From an uncultured Hungatella sp. (GTDB taxonomy: Bacteria; Bacillota; Clostridia; Lachnospirales; Lachnospiraceae), in assembly GCA_910585645.1 (NCBI GenBank), contig CAJUFP010000006.1, positions 11,368-75,367 on the forward strand: a stretch of 64,000 nt of DNA. Direction: 5' to 3'. A program made the translations under genes and the position numbers. Positions 26,249 to 34,540 of the stretch are shown piece after piece. The notes below the pieces were generated by a model, which had not been told where the DNA came from, did not search any database, and saw only the letters and a list, made by a program, of their open reading frames with translations. The number at the start of each line of letters is the position of its first letter. The stretch's first letter is position 1.

Positions 26249-26982
26249 AATACTTCTCCCGTTCTGTCTCTCCTGTACTGACTTTTGATCACCTCAGCCA
26301 TATCTTCATAATAGGTTTCGATGAAAAAATGAGATCCGGTATATTCAACAAACTCACAGCTTTCAGTAAAATATTCCCTCCATCCAACCATTTCCTCATA
26401 TGGCGTATCCTCTTCGGAATAAAAGACAGTTGCCGGAATCTCTGTCCTAAAAGAATCAGACCCAAAATCATAATCTGCTATCATCTGATAATCAGCTTTA
26501 AAAATTGGAAGATATACTCGCCAAAAACTTTTATTATGAAATAGTCTTCTATCTATTCCGCCAAAATCAATCGTTCTTTCTTTAACCCAATCATCTATAC
26601 CATCAGCTGGTATATTCCGCAGTGCTTTTATTGGCTGTGGCTGATGTGCTGACAAAAAAACTCTCCATGGCTTTCTGCATTTATTGTCAAAAACAACCCT
26701 TTTTAGCATATCGAACATAGCTATGCTTCCCATGCTGTATCCTATCATGGAATAATCCATATCAGGATTTTTATTGAGTGTATCTATAATCTGAGGATAT
26801 AGATCATTTGTCAACTCAGCAAAACTATGACTTAAAGGCTCCTTTATCCGTGTCCCATGACCGGGATACTCCAATTTAACAAATTTCACAGTCTCTCCGC
26901 ATGCGTTTTCCAATTTGTCATAGAATTCAGCAGTTCCGCCAGCAAACGGAAAACAAAACAGTAAAAACTTATCATTACTCAT
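26245..26982 (-). CDS. Type II (GrsT-like) thioesterase
   Basis: A 245-residue alpha/beta hydrolase of the type II thioesterase family that accompanies carrier-protein assembly lines. It has the usual LFCFPFAGGTAEFYDKL opening, EYPGHGTRIKEPL, nucleophile elbow GYSMGS and the late histidine in GSHFFIE. It would clear or release acyl groups from the carrier protein. I start at ATG 26982, which overlaps the adenylating-enzyme stop by eight bases and gives the normal family N terminus; the frame is open for 20 codons upstream. A free acid released here is the natural substrate for the LuxE-like enzyme. Confidence 0.85.
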   Translation of the reverse strand: MSNDKFLLFCFPFAGGTAEFYDKLENACGETVKFVKLEYPGHGTRIKEPLSHSFAELTNDLYPQIIDTLNKNPDMDYSMIGYSMGSIAMFDMLKRVVFDNKCRKPWRVFLSAHQPQPIKALRNIPADGIDDWVKERTIDFGGIDRRLFHNKSFWRVYLPIFKADYQMIADYDFGSDSFRTEIPATVFYSEEDTPYEEMVGWREYFTESCEFVEYTGSHFFIETYYEDMAEVIKSQYRRDRTGEVL

Positions 26983-28390
26983 AGTATTTTGATAATTCCT
27001 TATATAAAGTTTTTCCGGAATCATTTTTCGGAATCTCATCAATAAAAAGAACCTTAAATGCGGCAGGATTCAGTCTGGTCTTTCCAGCAATAAAACCCTT
27101 TACAGGCTCTCTGTATTTCTCATCCGTCACGAAAATATACATGTGATCATCTACTCCAACGCTGGCCGCTTCAATTTCAAACGCTCCTTTTATAAGACGA
27201 TCCACCTCGTCGAGATTTACCCGATTGCCGTATATCTTAAGGAATCTTTTTTTCCTTCCAACAATATAATAATATCCATCCTCATCAAACTGAGCCATAT
27301 CGCCGGTTTCCAGGATTCCATTGCGCTCATCACCTTTGGCAAGATCATCCCCGCACTCAGCATAACCAAGGGTTACATTCCTGCCCTCATAGACAAGTTC
27401 CCCGGTAACATTAGGAGTGGTTACCTCTTTGCCATTGACATCCATTAAATAGAACTTGCCTCCAGGGATAGCAATGCCCATAGAACCTTTCTTTTCGACA
27501 GCCTTCTCATAAGGAAGATACCCCATGCGGGCTGTAGCCTCGCACTGACCATACATGACCACAAACCGTTTTCCGTGTTCCTTCGCGTAATTGGCAAATT
27601 TCTCATGTAGTTCCGGAAGTATCTTACCGCCAGCCTGTGTCATGGTGCGCAGACTTGGCAGATTCATCCGATAAAACCGCAGTTTGTCAAGCATCTCATA
27701 AGTATATGGAACGCCGCCAAACGATGTGGCCTCCTCCTCTCTGAAAAAACTCCAAAACTCTTTCTGCATCAGCGTCTTCTCAGTAACAAGGATAGTCGCC
27801 CCAGCCAACAAATGTGAGTTAATAATAGAGAGGCCATATGTATAGTTCATTGGGAGTGTGGTGATCGGCCGCTCACTCTCATCCAGTTCAAGGTATTTTA
27901 CAATAGACTGTGCGTTGTCAAGAATGTTTGTATAAGACTGCCTTACAAACTTAGGGCTTCCGGTGGAACCTGAGGTTGTCAAAAGAAGCCCAAGCTCTCC
28001 ATAAAGCGGATAGTTTTTCTCATACCTGGTTCTCAACAACACATAATCATATGCCTCATGTATCCGCTCCATTCCAGGGAACTGACCAACCTGGTCCTTT
28101 GGAACCCATAGAAACACAGGTTCATAGGCGTCCATTAGATCATTTAGCAATTCCTTCTCTAAATGACTGTTTAAAAGAACCGGAACAATGGCGTTATTGA
28201 TAAAACTAACATAACCCAAAATAGAACCAATCTCATTACGACACAGACAAAAAATAAGGCAACGCTTCCCAACTTGCTCAGCCAATATATACGCTTCGGC
28301 CTTAAGCAAATCGTAAGTCAGCATATTTCCATATTCATCAGCAAGGGCTGTCCTGCCTGCATATTGTTCCAAATTCCAAATCCTGCTCAT
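26975..28390 (-). CDS. ANL-superfamily adenylating enzyme (acyl-ACP ligase type)
   Basis: A 471-residue adenylate-forming enzyme. The phosphate loop is LLTTSGSTGSPKF (about 133-145). The aromatic/acidic motif is VMYGQCEATARMGYLP, with GELVYEGRNVTLGY next, and the hinge and C-terminal domain follow (DGYYYIVGRKKRFLKIYGNR; catalytic lysine in NDSGKTLYKEL). Its ATG overlaps the carrier protein stop in a TAATG junction, so it probably loads an acid onto that carrier protein. It is shorter than acyl-CoA ligases and lacks a recognisable amino acid specificity code, so the acid cannot be named. Confidence 0.88.
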   Translation of the reverse strand: MSRIWNLEQYAGRTALADEYGNMLTYDLLKAEAYILAEQVGKRCLIFCLCRNEIGSILGYVSFINNAIVPVLLNSHLEKELLNDLMDAYEPVFLWVPKDQVGQFPGMERIHEAYDYVLLRTRYEKNYPLYGELGLLLTTSGSTGSPKFVRQSYTNILDNAQSIVKYLELDESERPITTLPMNYTYGLSIINSHLLAGATILVTEKTLMQKEFWSFFREEEATSFGGVPYTYEMLDKLRFYRMNLPSLRTMTQAGGKILPELHEKFANYAKEHGKRFVVMYGQCEATARMGYLPYEKAVEKKGSMGIAIPGGKFYLMDVNGKEVTTPNVTGELVYEGRNVTLGYAECGDDLAKGDERNGILETGDMAQFDEDGYYYIVGRKKRFLKIYGNRVNLDEVDRLIKGAFEIEAASVGVDDHMYIFVTDEKYREPVKGFIAGKTRLNPAAFKVLFIDEIPKNDSGKTLYKELSKYYE

Positions 28391-28632
28391 TAAAATTCAA
28401 CCCCATAGTCAGCCTTTGCCAAGATTTCTTTCCCTTTTTCAAAAGAATTGAAATCAATAATGTCGTCCGTATCCATCATAATATCAAACGTGTCTTCCAA
28501 TGCCGAGATAAGCCCCATATGTCCAACAGAATCCCATGCCTCAATATCCTGATATTTTAAATTTTCCGCCTCCTGTGTACTTACAGAAAAAAGCTCCTCA
28601 AATACTTTGGTGTACTTCTCCAGATTTGTCAT
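28390..28632 (-). CDS. Acyl carrier protein
   Basis: An 80-residue acidic carrier protein with the phosphopantetheine serine in AWDSVGHMGLISALED (about S35). It is specific to the cluster, not the housekeeping AcpP, whose usual DSLD motif differs. It lies between the NeuB-like and adenylating-enzyme genes and its stop overlaps the latter's start (TAATG). It should carry the acyl intermediates processed by the FabG- and FabZ-like enzymes and released by the thioesterase. CAGGAGGAAAATAAA precedes the ATG. Confidence 0.93.
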   Translation of the reverse strand: MTNLEKYTKVFEELFSVSTQEAENLKYQDIEAWDSVGHMGLISALEDTFDIMMDTDDIIDFNSFEKGKEILAKADYGVEF

Positions 28633-28651
28633 TTTATTTTCCTCCTGTTTT

Positions 28652-29689
28652 CTAATTTATATATTCGGGCAGAATAAGTGTATCTGCCTGAATCGCTTGT
28701 ATGGCTTTCTTTCCGACCACCTGATCCATTTGATCAGGCGCGATTCCTGTTCCCGGCCTCTTGGCATATAGATCCGCCTCCTGAATTATTTCGCCAATCG
28801 CTATATCCCTGGCAGAAACAATACTTCTACGCATATTTTTCCGCTGATCCAATTCTTGTTGAATTAAGATCCTCTCTTTCGTCCCCATTGCAAGCTGCAT
28901 ATCACGGCACTTAGAAACCAGCGCTTTAAATTCTAAAGGTTCTGTAGCCATGCCGTTATCCATACCAACTTTGCTTTTATCTAAAGTAAGGTGTTTTTCA
29001 ATGATCCCCGCTCCTAACGCAACCGCGGCAACCGCAGCCGCATCGCCTTCCGTGTGATCAGAAAAACCTATTGGGTGCATACCAAACGTCTCCCTCAGTC
29101 CAATAATATTATTTAAATTAATATTGGTTAAAACCGTCGGGTAAATTGAAACACAGTGCAGAATGGCCATCTGCTCAATGCCGACATCATGTAAAACAGC
29201 TACTGCCTCCGCCACCTCATCCATTGTGGACATCCCTGTGGAAAGAATAATAGGAACACGCTTTTTGCCAATATACTTTAAAAATCTGGGATTATTAAGT
29301 TCCATGGACGCAATCTTGATGTAAGGCACCTCGCACTCTTCAACAAGGAAATCCACCTCTTCTTCTGAATATGGAGTAGAAGAAAATGAGATTCCCTTTT
29401 CCTTACAATATTCGGACAGCGTTTTAAGCTGCTCCGAAGACATAGAAAACTTTTTTACAAATCTCTTTGAAATTGGATTCGCGTCATAATATGTCCTGGA
29501 ATACAGAGACGAAACGGACCATGACTGAAACTTCACGCAGTCACAGCCTATCTCCACCGAAGCATCAATCATCTGCCTGGCCAGTTCCATGCTCCCGTTG
29601 TGACTGCTGTTTACTTCCGACACAATATACGGTCTCCCGTAATCAGAAATGACCGTTCCATCTCTCAATATACATTCAGCCATCATCAT
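28652..29689 (-). CDS. NeuB-family PEP-condensing (sialic acid synthase-like) enzyme
   Basis: A 345-residue NeuB/PseI/LegI-family enzyme. The TIM-barrel part has YIVSEVNSSHNGSMELARQM, DCVKFQSW, KIASMELNN, ILSTGMSTMDEV and IGFSDHTEG. The C-terminal SAF (antifreeze-like) domain is complete (SIVSARDIAIGEIIQ; KRPGTGIAP; ILPEYI). The family condenses PEP with the aldehyde of an N-acetyl-hexosamine to give a nonulosonic acid. No NeuA-type CMP transferase and no NeuC-type epimerase are present, so either they lie elsewhere or the aldehyde partner is different, for instance the product of LuxC. Its start overlaps the TPP-enzyme stop by four bases. Confidence 0.88.
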   Translation of the reverse strand: MMMAECILRDGTVISDYGRPYIVSEVNSSHNGSMELARQMIDASVEIGCDCVKFQSWSVSSLYSRTYYDANPISKRFVKKFSMSSEQLKTLSEYCKEKGISFSSTPYSEEEVDFLVEECEVPYIKIASMELNNPRFLKYIGKKRVPIILSTGMSTMDEVAEAVAVLHDVGIEQMAILHCVSIYPTVLTNINLNNIIGLRETFGMHPIGFSDHTEGDAAAVAAVALGAGIIEKHLTLDKSKVGMDNGMATEPLEFKALVSKCRDMQLAMGTKERILIQQELDQRKNMRRSIVSARDIAIGEIIQEADLYAKRPGTGIAPDQMDQVVGKKAIQAIQADTLILPEYIN

Positions 29690-31467
29690 TCCTCCATCAT
29701 ACTTATAACCATTTCTTCTTTTATCAATTCTCTGGGAAGAAACGGCGACATATCCTCAATCGGACGATGCGCTAATTTTCTCTTCTCGGTAATCGCATAT
29801 GATTCATGGAAATACTTCTGCTCCGGCATACAGATAACTTCGATCATCTCTGCTTTTCCATCAAACAGAACAGGCAGGTTCTTAAGAAACTCGGTTCGGT
29901 TTGGTATTCTTCTGTACTCAAACCCAAAACACTGAGCGATGTTCTCAAAGTTTGGTCTGGGAACCCCATCGCTTGGATCATTGCCAACAGTCCGTTTTCT
30001 AAATAAATCTGTCTGCCGTTTCCTGATAACCGCATACATATTATTATTGATGACAAAGATCTTTGCGGGAATCCTTAACGCCGATATAATCTGGAGCTCT
30101 TGAAGATTCATCATAATAGAACCATCACCTACTATACAGCAGATCTCCCGTCTGCCTGCCTCATAGGCACCGATAATCGCAGGAATCGCATATCCCATCG
30201 CCCCTTGTGCCGCAGGGAACAGACACCGCTGTCCATCTCTATATGCCACGGAAGACGGGACGATCAGTTCCTCTAATCCCGCATCTGTAATGACCGTTGC
30301 ATTCTCCGGAAGAACACAACTCAGTTCATGCGCAAAAGAGTACAGATCGATCTTATCCTCTTCTTTTAGCGTCTTGATAAACGGCTCATTTTCTAATGCG
30401 AATACGGATTTCCAGTGAATACATTTATCCGGCCAATTCCTGTCATGTGCCTGAAGCCCGCGCCCAAGGAGTCCTGAAAGAAATTCCGCGGCATCGCTAA
30501 TAACGACCTTGTCAATCCTTACACCTTTTTTGGTATGCTCGAACTCATCAATATCGACCACTACAATCTTTGCCTCTCTTGCAAAATTATCTTTTATTCC
30601 GGTTAACTGTGAGCAGAGCTTAGAACCGAGTACCAAAAGATAATCACAATTCTGAATTGCGAAATTTCCTGCCCGAGATCCTCCAAGACTGCCTACAGTT
30701 CCAATCGACAGTTCATTCGATATTCCATATATATCCGAAGCAGATGGAGAACACACAGCAGGAATTCTAAACTTCTCGATGAGATTTCTGATTTGTTCTC
30801 CCGCCCCTCTTGCTCCTCCGCCGATCAGAACAACAGGTCTGTGGGCCTGATTTAGTTCTTTGGCAATTAAGGCCGCTTCTTTGCTTATATCAGGCTTTTC
30901 AGCGCATGAGGGTATGTAATGATCCAGTTCTCTTTCCTCTATCCTCATATTCTGAACATCCAGTGGAACATCAATCCACACTGGCCCCTTTCGGCCATCC
31001 TGAGCAATAAACAGCGCTTTCTCGACCTCAAACACCGCGCGCTCCGCATTTTCCAGCATAACCGCATACTTGGTCACAGACTCTACAATACTTATAATAT
31101 CTGCTTCCTGGGAGCCATAGGTTCTAATCTTAACACCGGTATAACGGCTATTCTCTTCCAATTGATGATTTCCAGAGATAAACACTACCGGTAAATTGTC
31201 CTGATACGCGCATAAGGCAGCCGTGACAGCATTTGCCGCGGCACATCCCGTAGATACCAGGCACGCGGACACGCCGTCGTTAACAGAGGCGTAGGCCATT
31301 GCCGCATAGGAAGCACCCTGTTCGTGAAATGTCGAAACAGGGATTATTTCTTTATTTTTCGCAACGGCATCTGTCAGATACAAGATGCCCCGCCCCGATA
31401 TAAAAAACACATGTTTCGCTCCAGCTTCATTCACTTTTCTGATTATATAATCAGCCACTCGTTCCAT
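29686..31467 (-). CDS. Thiamine diphosphate-dependent enzyme, acetolactate synthase-like
   Basis: A 593-residue ThDP enzyme with all three domains. The cofactor-activating glutamate is in STFHEQGASYAAMAY (about E49), the central domain has VLIGGGARGAGEQI, and the ThDP/metal motif is VGDGSIMMNLQE with INNNMYAVI. The sequence is of the acetolactate synthase/carboligase type. Within sugar clusters such enzymes (for example YerE) transfer a two-carbon unit from pyruvate to a ketosugar, giving a branched-chain sugar; decarboxylation of a 2-keto acid is another option. No small regulatory subunit is present, which argues against housekeeping branched-chain amino acid synthesis. AGGATAAA precedes the ATG. 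Confidence 0.85.
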   Translation of the reverse strand: MERVADYIIRKVNEAGAKHVFFISGRGILYLTDAVAKNKEIIPVSTFHEQGASYAAMAYASVNDGVSACLVSTGCAAANAVTAALCAYQDNLPVVFISGNHQLEENSRYTGVKIRTYGSQEADIISIVESVTKYAVMLENAERAVFEVEKALFIAQDGRKGPVWIDVPLDVQNMRIEERELDHYIPSCAEKPDISKEAALIAKELNQAHRPVVLIGGGARGAGEQIRNLIEKFRIPAVCSPSASDIYGISNELSIGTVGSLGGSRAGNFAIQNCDYLLVLGSKLCSQLTGIKDNFAREAKIVVVDIDEFEHTKKGVRIDKVVISDAAEFLSGLLGRGLQAHDRNWPDKCIHWKSVFALENEPFIKTLKEEDKIDLYSFAHELSCVLPENATVITDAGLEELIVPSSVAYRDGQRCLFPAAQGAMGYAIPAIIGAYEAGRREICCIVGDGSIMMNLQELQIISALRIPAKIFVINNNMYAVIRKRQTDLFRKRTVGNDPSDGVPRPNFENIAQCFGFEYRRIPNRTEFLKNLPVLFDGKAEMIEVICMPEQKYFHESYAITEKRKLAHRPIEDMSPFLPRELIKEEMVISMMEE

Positions 31468-31468
31468 T

Positions 31469-31933
31469 TTATCCTACTTTCCCTGCCACAGTTGGTCTGA
31501 ACTGTTCCATAATCTCAGGAATAACAAATCTTAGCTTTGCCTCACACACCAGTTTATTGTCAATATATCCGGCTGCATAACCTGCAGCTATTCCTCTCCG
31601 CCAAGACTGCACCTCGACTTCAATTTTAAGCCGCGCTCCTGGATAAACATCCTCATAAACATGTGCTTCATCACACGAAATAAAATTCGTTATCTTCCCC
31701 TTATTATCATCCAACATAAGCACAGGCATTAAGAATACTTCTGTAAGCACCTCTATCAGCATTGTAAAAGGTACAGGCTGATCCTCTTTAGCACTGCAGT
31801 GAAACAACCACTCATTTTCCGAAAAATACTTATATCCACACGCGCGTATACCCGGCTCAATACTTTCAATTGTATCGATCAAAATATACGGATACCGATG
31901 CCTGTGAAACTCTTGAATTTCTTTATTATCCAT
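31469..31933 (-). CDS. FabZ-like hotdog protein lacking the catalytic His
   Basis: A 154-residue hotdog-fold protein clearly homologous to the other three FabZ-like proteins (YPYILIDTIESIEPG; FRPTVAG end). Where active FabZ has HFPGxPxMPG, it reads HCSAKEDQPVPF: by alignment Ser47 replaces the catalytic His, while the glutamate is kept (E61). It is probably not a dehydratase on its own. It may be a non-catalytic partner of one of the active copies, since hotdog dehydratases work as dimers and heterodimers with one competent site are known in the superfamily. GGCGGAGGATAAAGAATCT precedes the ATG. Confidence 0.82.
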   Translation of the reverse strand: MDNKEIQEFHRHRYPYILIDTIESIEPGIRACGYKYFSENEWLFHCSAKEDQPVPFTMLIEVLTEVFLMPVLMLDDNKGKITNFISCDEAHVYEDVYPGARLKIEVEVQSWRRGIAAGYAAGYIDNKLVCEAKLRFVIPEIMEQFRPTVAGKVG

Positions 31934-31961
31934 AGATTCTTTATCCTCCGCCTGTATGATT

Positions 31962-32411
31962 CTAATCCGTCATCACAAATTTAAACTCAGCACTACAGGC
32001 TTCTCTGCCGTTTATCAGGCCACTGACATTTCCCTTTCCACTTGATCCATCCCACTCCATAAGTTTTGCCTCTATGTCTAATCGAGAACCGGGAGTGATC
32101 CGCTCCTTCAATCTAATCCTATTCGCCGCTACTCCCCGCACCGTTTTTCCCTCATTGCCAGGTATGGTAAGAACCGTAAGAGTAAGCATCTGAAACAGAG
32201 CCTCCATCTGGATCATTCCAGGCATCAGTGGACTGTTAGGAAAATGTCCCTGGAAGTATCCTTCATTAACCGTCACATTTTTGTAACCAGCCGCAAAACT
32301 GCCCGGAATGACCTCAATGGCCCTATCGATCAGCAAAAAAGGATACCGGTTAATAACATATTTTTTAATCTCTCTTATTCCTAAATCTCTAAGTATTCTA
32401 TTCCCTTCCAT
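31962..32411 (-). CDS. FabZ-like 3-hydroxyacyl-ACP dehydratase
   Basis: A 149-residue FabZ homolog of normal length and the one closest to housekeeping FabZ: YPFLLIDRAIEVIPG, then GHFPNSPLMPGMIQMEAL with the catalytic H56 and E70 in place. It would dehydrate a 3-hydroxyacyl group held on the cluster's carrier protein. It follows the second FabG-like gene and precedes the His-less copy, with which it may pair. Confidence 0.85.
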   Translation of the reverse strand: MEGNRILRDLGIREIKKYVINRYPFLLIDRAIEVIPGSFAAGYKNVTVNEGYFQGHFPNSPLMPGMIQMEALFQMLTLTVLTIPGNEGKTVRGVAANRIRLKERITPGSRLDIEAKLMEWDGSSGKGNVSGLINGREACSAEFKFVMTD

Positions 32412-32444
32412 ACAATTATGTCCTATAACCTTTCCGAATTATGC

Positions 32445-33197
32445 TTACATAAAAAACCCGCCATCGATTCCTATGATCTCCCCCGTGACATAACTTGCCA
32501 TCTCTGACGCTAAAAATAAAACTACTTTAGCAACTTCTTCAGGCCGTCCCAAACGTTTTAAACCGATCGCTTCTATACTTTCACGAATTTTATCAGCACT
32601 CATCTCATAGAACATATTTGTATCTATGCTTCCAGGCGCAACCGCGTTAACTCTGATGTTCTGCCTCGCAAACTCTTTTGCCCAACTCTTTGTAAGACTC
32701 GCGACCGCTCCTTTCGTAGCTCCATATACAGACTGTCCAACATTACCTCTCAGTCCGACAATAGATGAAACATTGATAATAGACCCTCCATTTGGATTGC
32801 GCTTCATCAATCTCAACGCGCTTTGAACCATATAAATCGTTCCTACTATATTAACCGAAAGCATCTTCTCCAGTTTGTTATCATCAATCATTTCAATGAC
32901 ACCATCGAACTTTACTCCGGCATTATTTACAAGGACATCCAGTCGTCCGCCCTGCTCCATTTTTATCTTTTTAATATGATCCATAACCGCGGATTTATCC
33001 GTAATATCGAAAACTACAGGTATAACTTTTCCTTCAAGGGTATCGCAATCTTCTTTCAATCCCTCTGCTGATTCTTCTTTAAGAAGATTTGCATATACAA
33101 CCGCCCCCTGATCAGCAAAAAGATGACAGATACTTCTTCCTATACCCTGATCGCATCCGGTTATCAAGGTAATCTTATTTCGTAACAATTTATCCAT
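32445..33197 (-). CDS. FabG-like short-chain reductase, copy 2
   Basis: A 250-residue classical SDR of the 3-oxoacyl-ACP reductase type. It shows the nucleotide loop TGCDQGIG, the NNAGV motif, the catalytic serine in NVSSIVG, YGATK for the Tyr and Lys pair, and the C-terminal IDGGFFM. It would reduce a beta-keto group on a carrier-bound acyl chain with NADPH, although related SDRs also reduce ketosugars. It is 15 bases downstream of the first copy and shares its gene order, pointing to duplication followed by divergence. GGAGAGAGATTCC precedes the ATG. Confidence 0.87.
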   Translation of the reverse strand: MDKLLRNKITLITGCDQGIGRSICHLFADQGAVVYANLLKEESAEGLKEDCDTLEGKVIPVVFDITDKSAVMDHIKKIKMEQGGRLDVLVNNAGVKFDGVIEMIDDNKLEKMLSVNIVGTIYMVQSALRLMKRNPNGGSIINVSSIVGLRGNVGQSVYGATKGAVASLTKSWAKEFARQNIRVNAVAPGSIDTNMFYEMSADKIRESIEAIGLKRLGRPEEVAKVVLFLASEMASYVTGEIIGIDGGFFM

Positions 33198-33212
33198 GGA
33201 ATCTCTCTCCGA

Positions 33213-33950
33213 TCATAAAATCAAGCCACCGTTTACATTGATCACTTCACCAGTAACATAACTTGCCATATCCGAAGCCAAAAACAATACCACATTGGCG
33301 ATCTCTTCCGGTTCGGCAATCCTGCCCATTCCGATCTTCGCAAGTTCAAGCTTCAATTCCTCTTCACTGATGATATTAAACATGTCTGTATTGACATTTC
33401 CCGGCGCAACCGCATTAACACGAATTCCTTCAGCCGAATACTCTTTCGTCCATGTTCTTGTCATACTTTCAACAGCAGCCTTTGTCCCAGCATAAACAGT
33501 CTGTCCAATGTCACTTTCCTGTGCCATAATGGATGACATATTGATTATACAAGGAGAGCCAGATTTCCTAAGCAGCCTAATCGCTGTCTTTGTTACATTC
33601 AATAATCCAAATACATTTGTACCATAAATCCTCTTCACTGATACATCGGATACCATCTCCAAACGTTCAAGTATCGTAATCCCAGCATTGTTCACAAGAA
33701 TATCTATCTTTTCCGCTTCTCTCTTTACCCTCTTAACACACTCCTTTATACTCTGTATATCACATACATCCAGCTGCACAGGAATGATCTTTCCTCGCCC
33801 GCTGTCCGGATATACAACCTCCCTGTTATCAGCATCTCTAAATCCACCATAAACAACAGCCCCTTCTGATGCTAATTTCTGACAAATAGCATTTCCTATT
33901 CCCCTGCTCGCGCCAGTGACAAGGGCTGTCTTGTTCTCAAGCATTAACAT
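33213..33950 (-). CDS. FabG-like short-chain reductase, copy 1
   Basis: A 245-residue classical SDR: TGASRGIG at the nucleotide loop, NNAGI, catalytic serine in NMSSIM, YAGTK for the Tyr/Lys pair, and VNGGLIL at the end. It should be a 3-oxoacyl-carrier reductase by family, with a ketosugar reductase role as the alternative. The AGGAGGCGCGATTT sequence supports the ATG at 33950. It sits between two FabZ-like genes and a second FabG-like gene, so the six-gene block reads Z-Z-G-G-Z-Z. Confidence 0.87.
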   Translation of the reverse strand: MLMLENKTALVTGASRGIGNAICQKLASEGAVVYGGFRDADNREVVYPDSGRGKIIPVQLDVCDIQSIKECVKRVKREAEKIDILVNNAGITILERLEMVSDVSVKRIYGTNVFGLLNVTKTAIRLLRKSGSPCIINMSSIMAQESDIGQTVYAGTKAAVESMTRTWTKEYSAEGIRVNAVAPGNVNTDMFNIISEEELKLELAKIGMGRIAEPEEIANVVLFLASDMASYVTGEVINVNGGLIL

Positions 33951-33968
33951 AAATCGCGCCTCCTGTCA

Positions 33969-34439
33969 CTATTTGGTTTTAGGTTTAAACTGACTAAATA
34001 CGTCGGGGATGATTATAGTGGATTCCAACTCACATGCCAGTTTTTCTTCCACATATCCTTTTACCTGCCCGCGGCAAAGTCCACGTTTAAATGAGAGTAT
34101 TTCTGCATACATATCAAGACGGTCGCCTGGCCTTACTTCCTGGTGAAATGTCCCGGCATGTTTATAACCATGCACGATCTTACCTTCCATTCCTTCTGTA
34201 GTCAGTATAGCAACTGTAAGCATCTGTGCCATTGCCTCTACCTGAAGACATCCGGGCATATTCGGATCTCCCGGAAAATGGGCGGGAATATACCATTCAT
34301 TATTTGTTATATTTTTATATCCCTTTGCATATCTGCCGGGTACCACTTCCAATACCCTGTCAATCAGCAAAAAAGGATACCGGTTTGGCTGATATCGCAA
34401 TAATTCAACCGCATCTAAGGAAAATGCTTTATTATTCAT
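33969..34439 (-). CDS. FabZ-like 3-hydroxyacyl-ACP dehydratase
   Basis: A 156-residue FabZ homolog with intact active site AHFPGDPNMPGCLQVEAM (H54, E68) and YPFLLIDRVLEVVPG. It differs from its cluster siblings in the C-terminal half, where substrate-channel residues lie, so the copies may have different acyl substrates. CAGAGGAGGATTAAG precedes the ATG. Confidence 0.85.
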   Translation of the reverse strand: MNNKAFSLDAVELLRYQPNRYPFLLIDRVLEVVPGRYAKGYKNITNNEWYIPAHFPGDPNMPGCLQVEAMAQMLTVAILTTEGMEGKIVHGYKHAGTFHQEVRPGDRLDMYAEILSFKRGLCRGQVKGYVEEKLACELESTIIIPDVFSQFKPKTK

Positions 34440-34540
34440 CTTAATCCTCCTCTGTCTCTATCAAACTATACATCCACATATCAGACTTGGATCAAGATGC
34501 CTTGTCATTCCACCAATACCGTGGAGCAAAGCGAATTACT

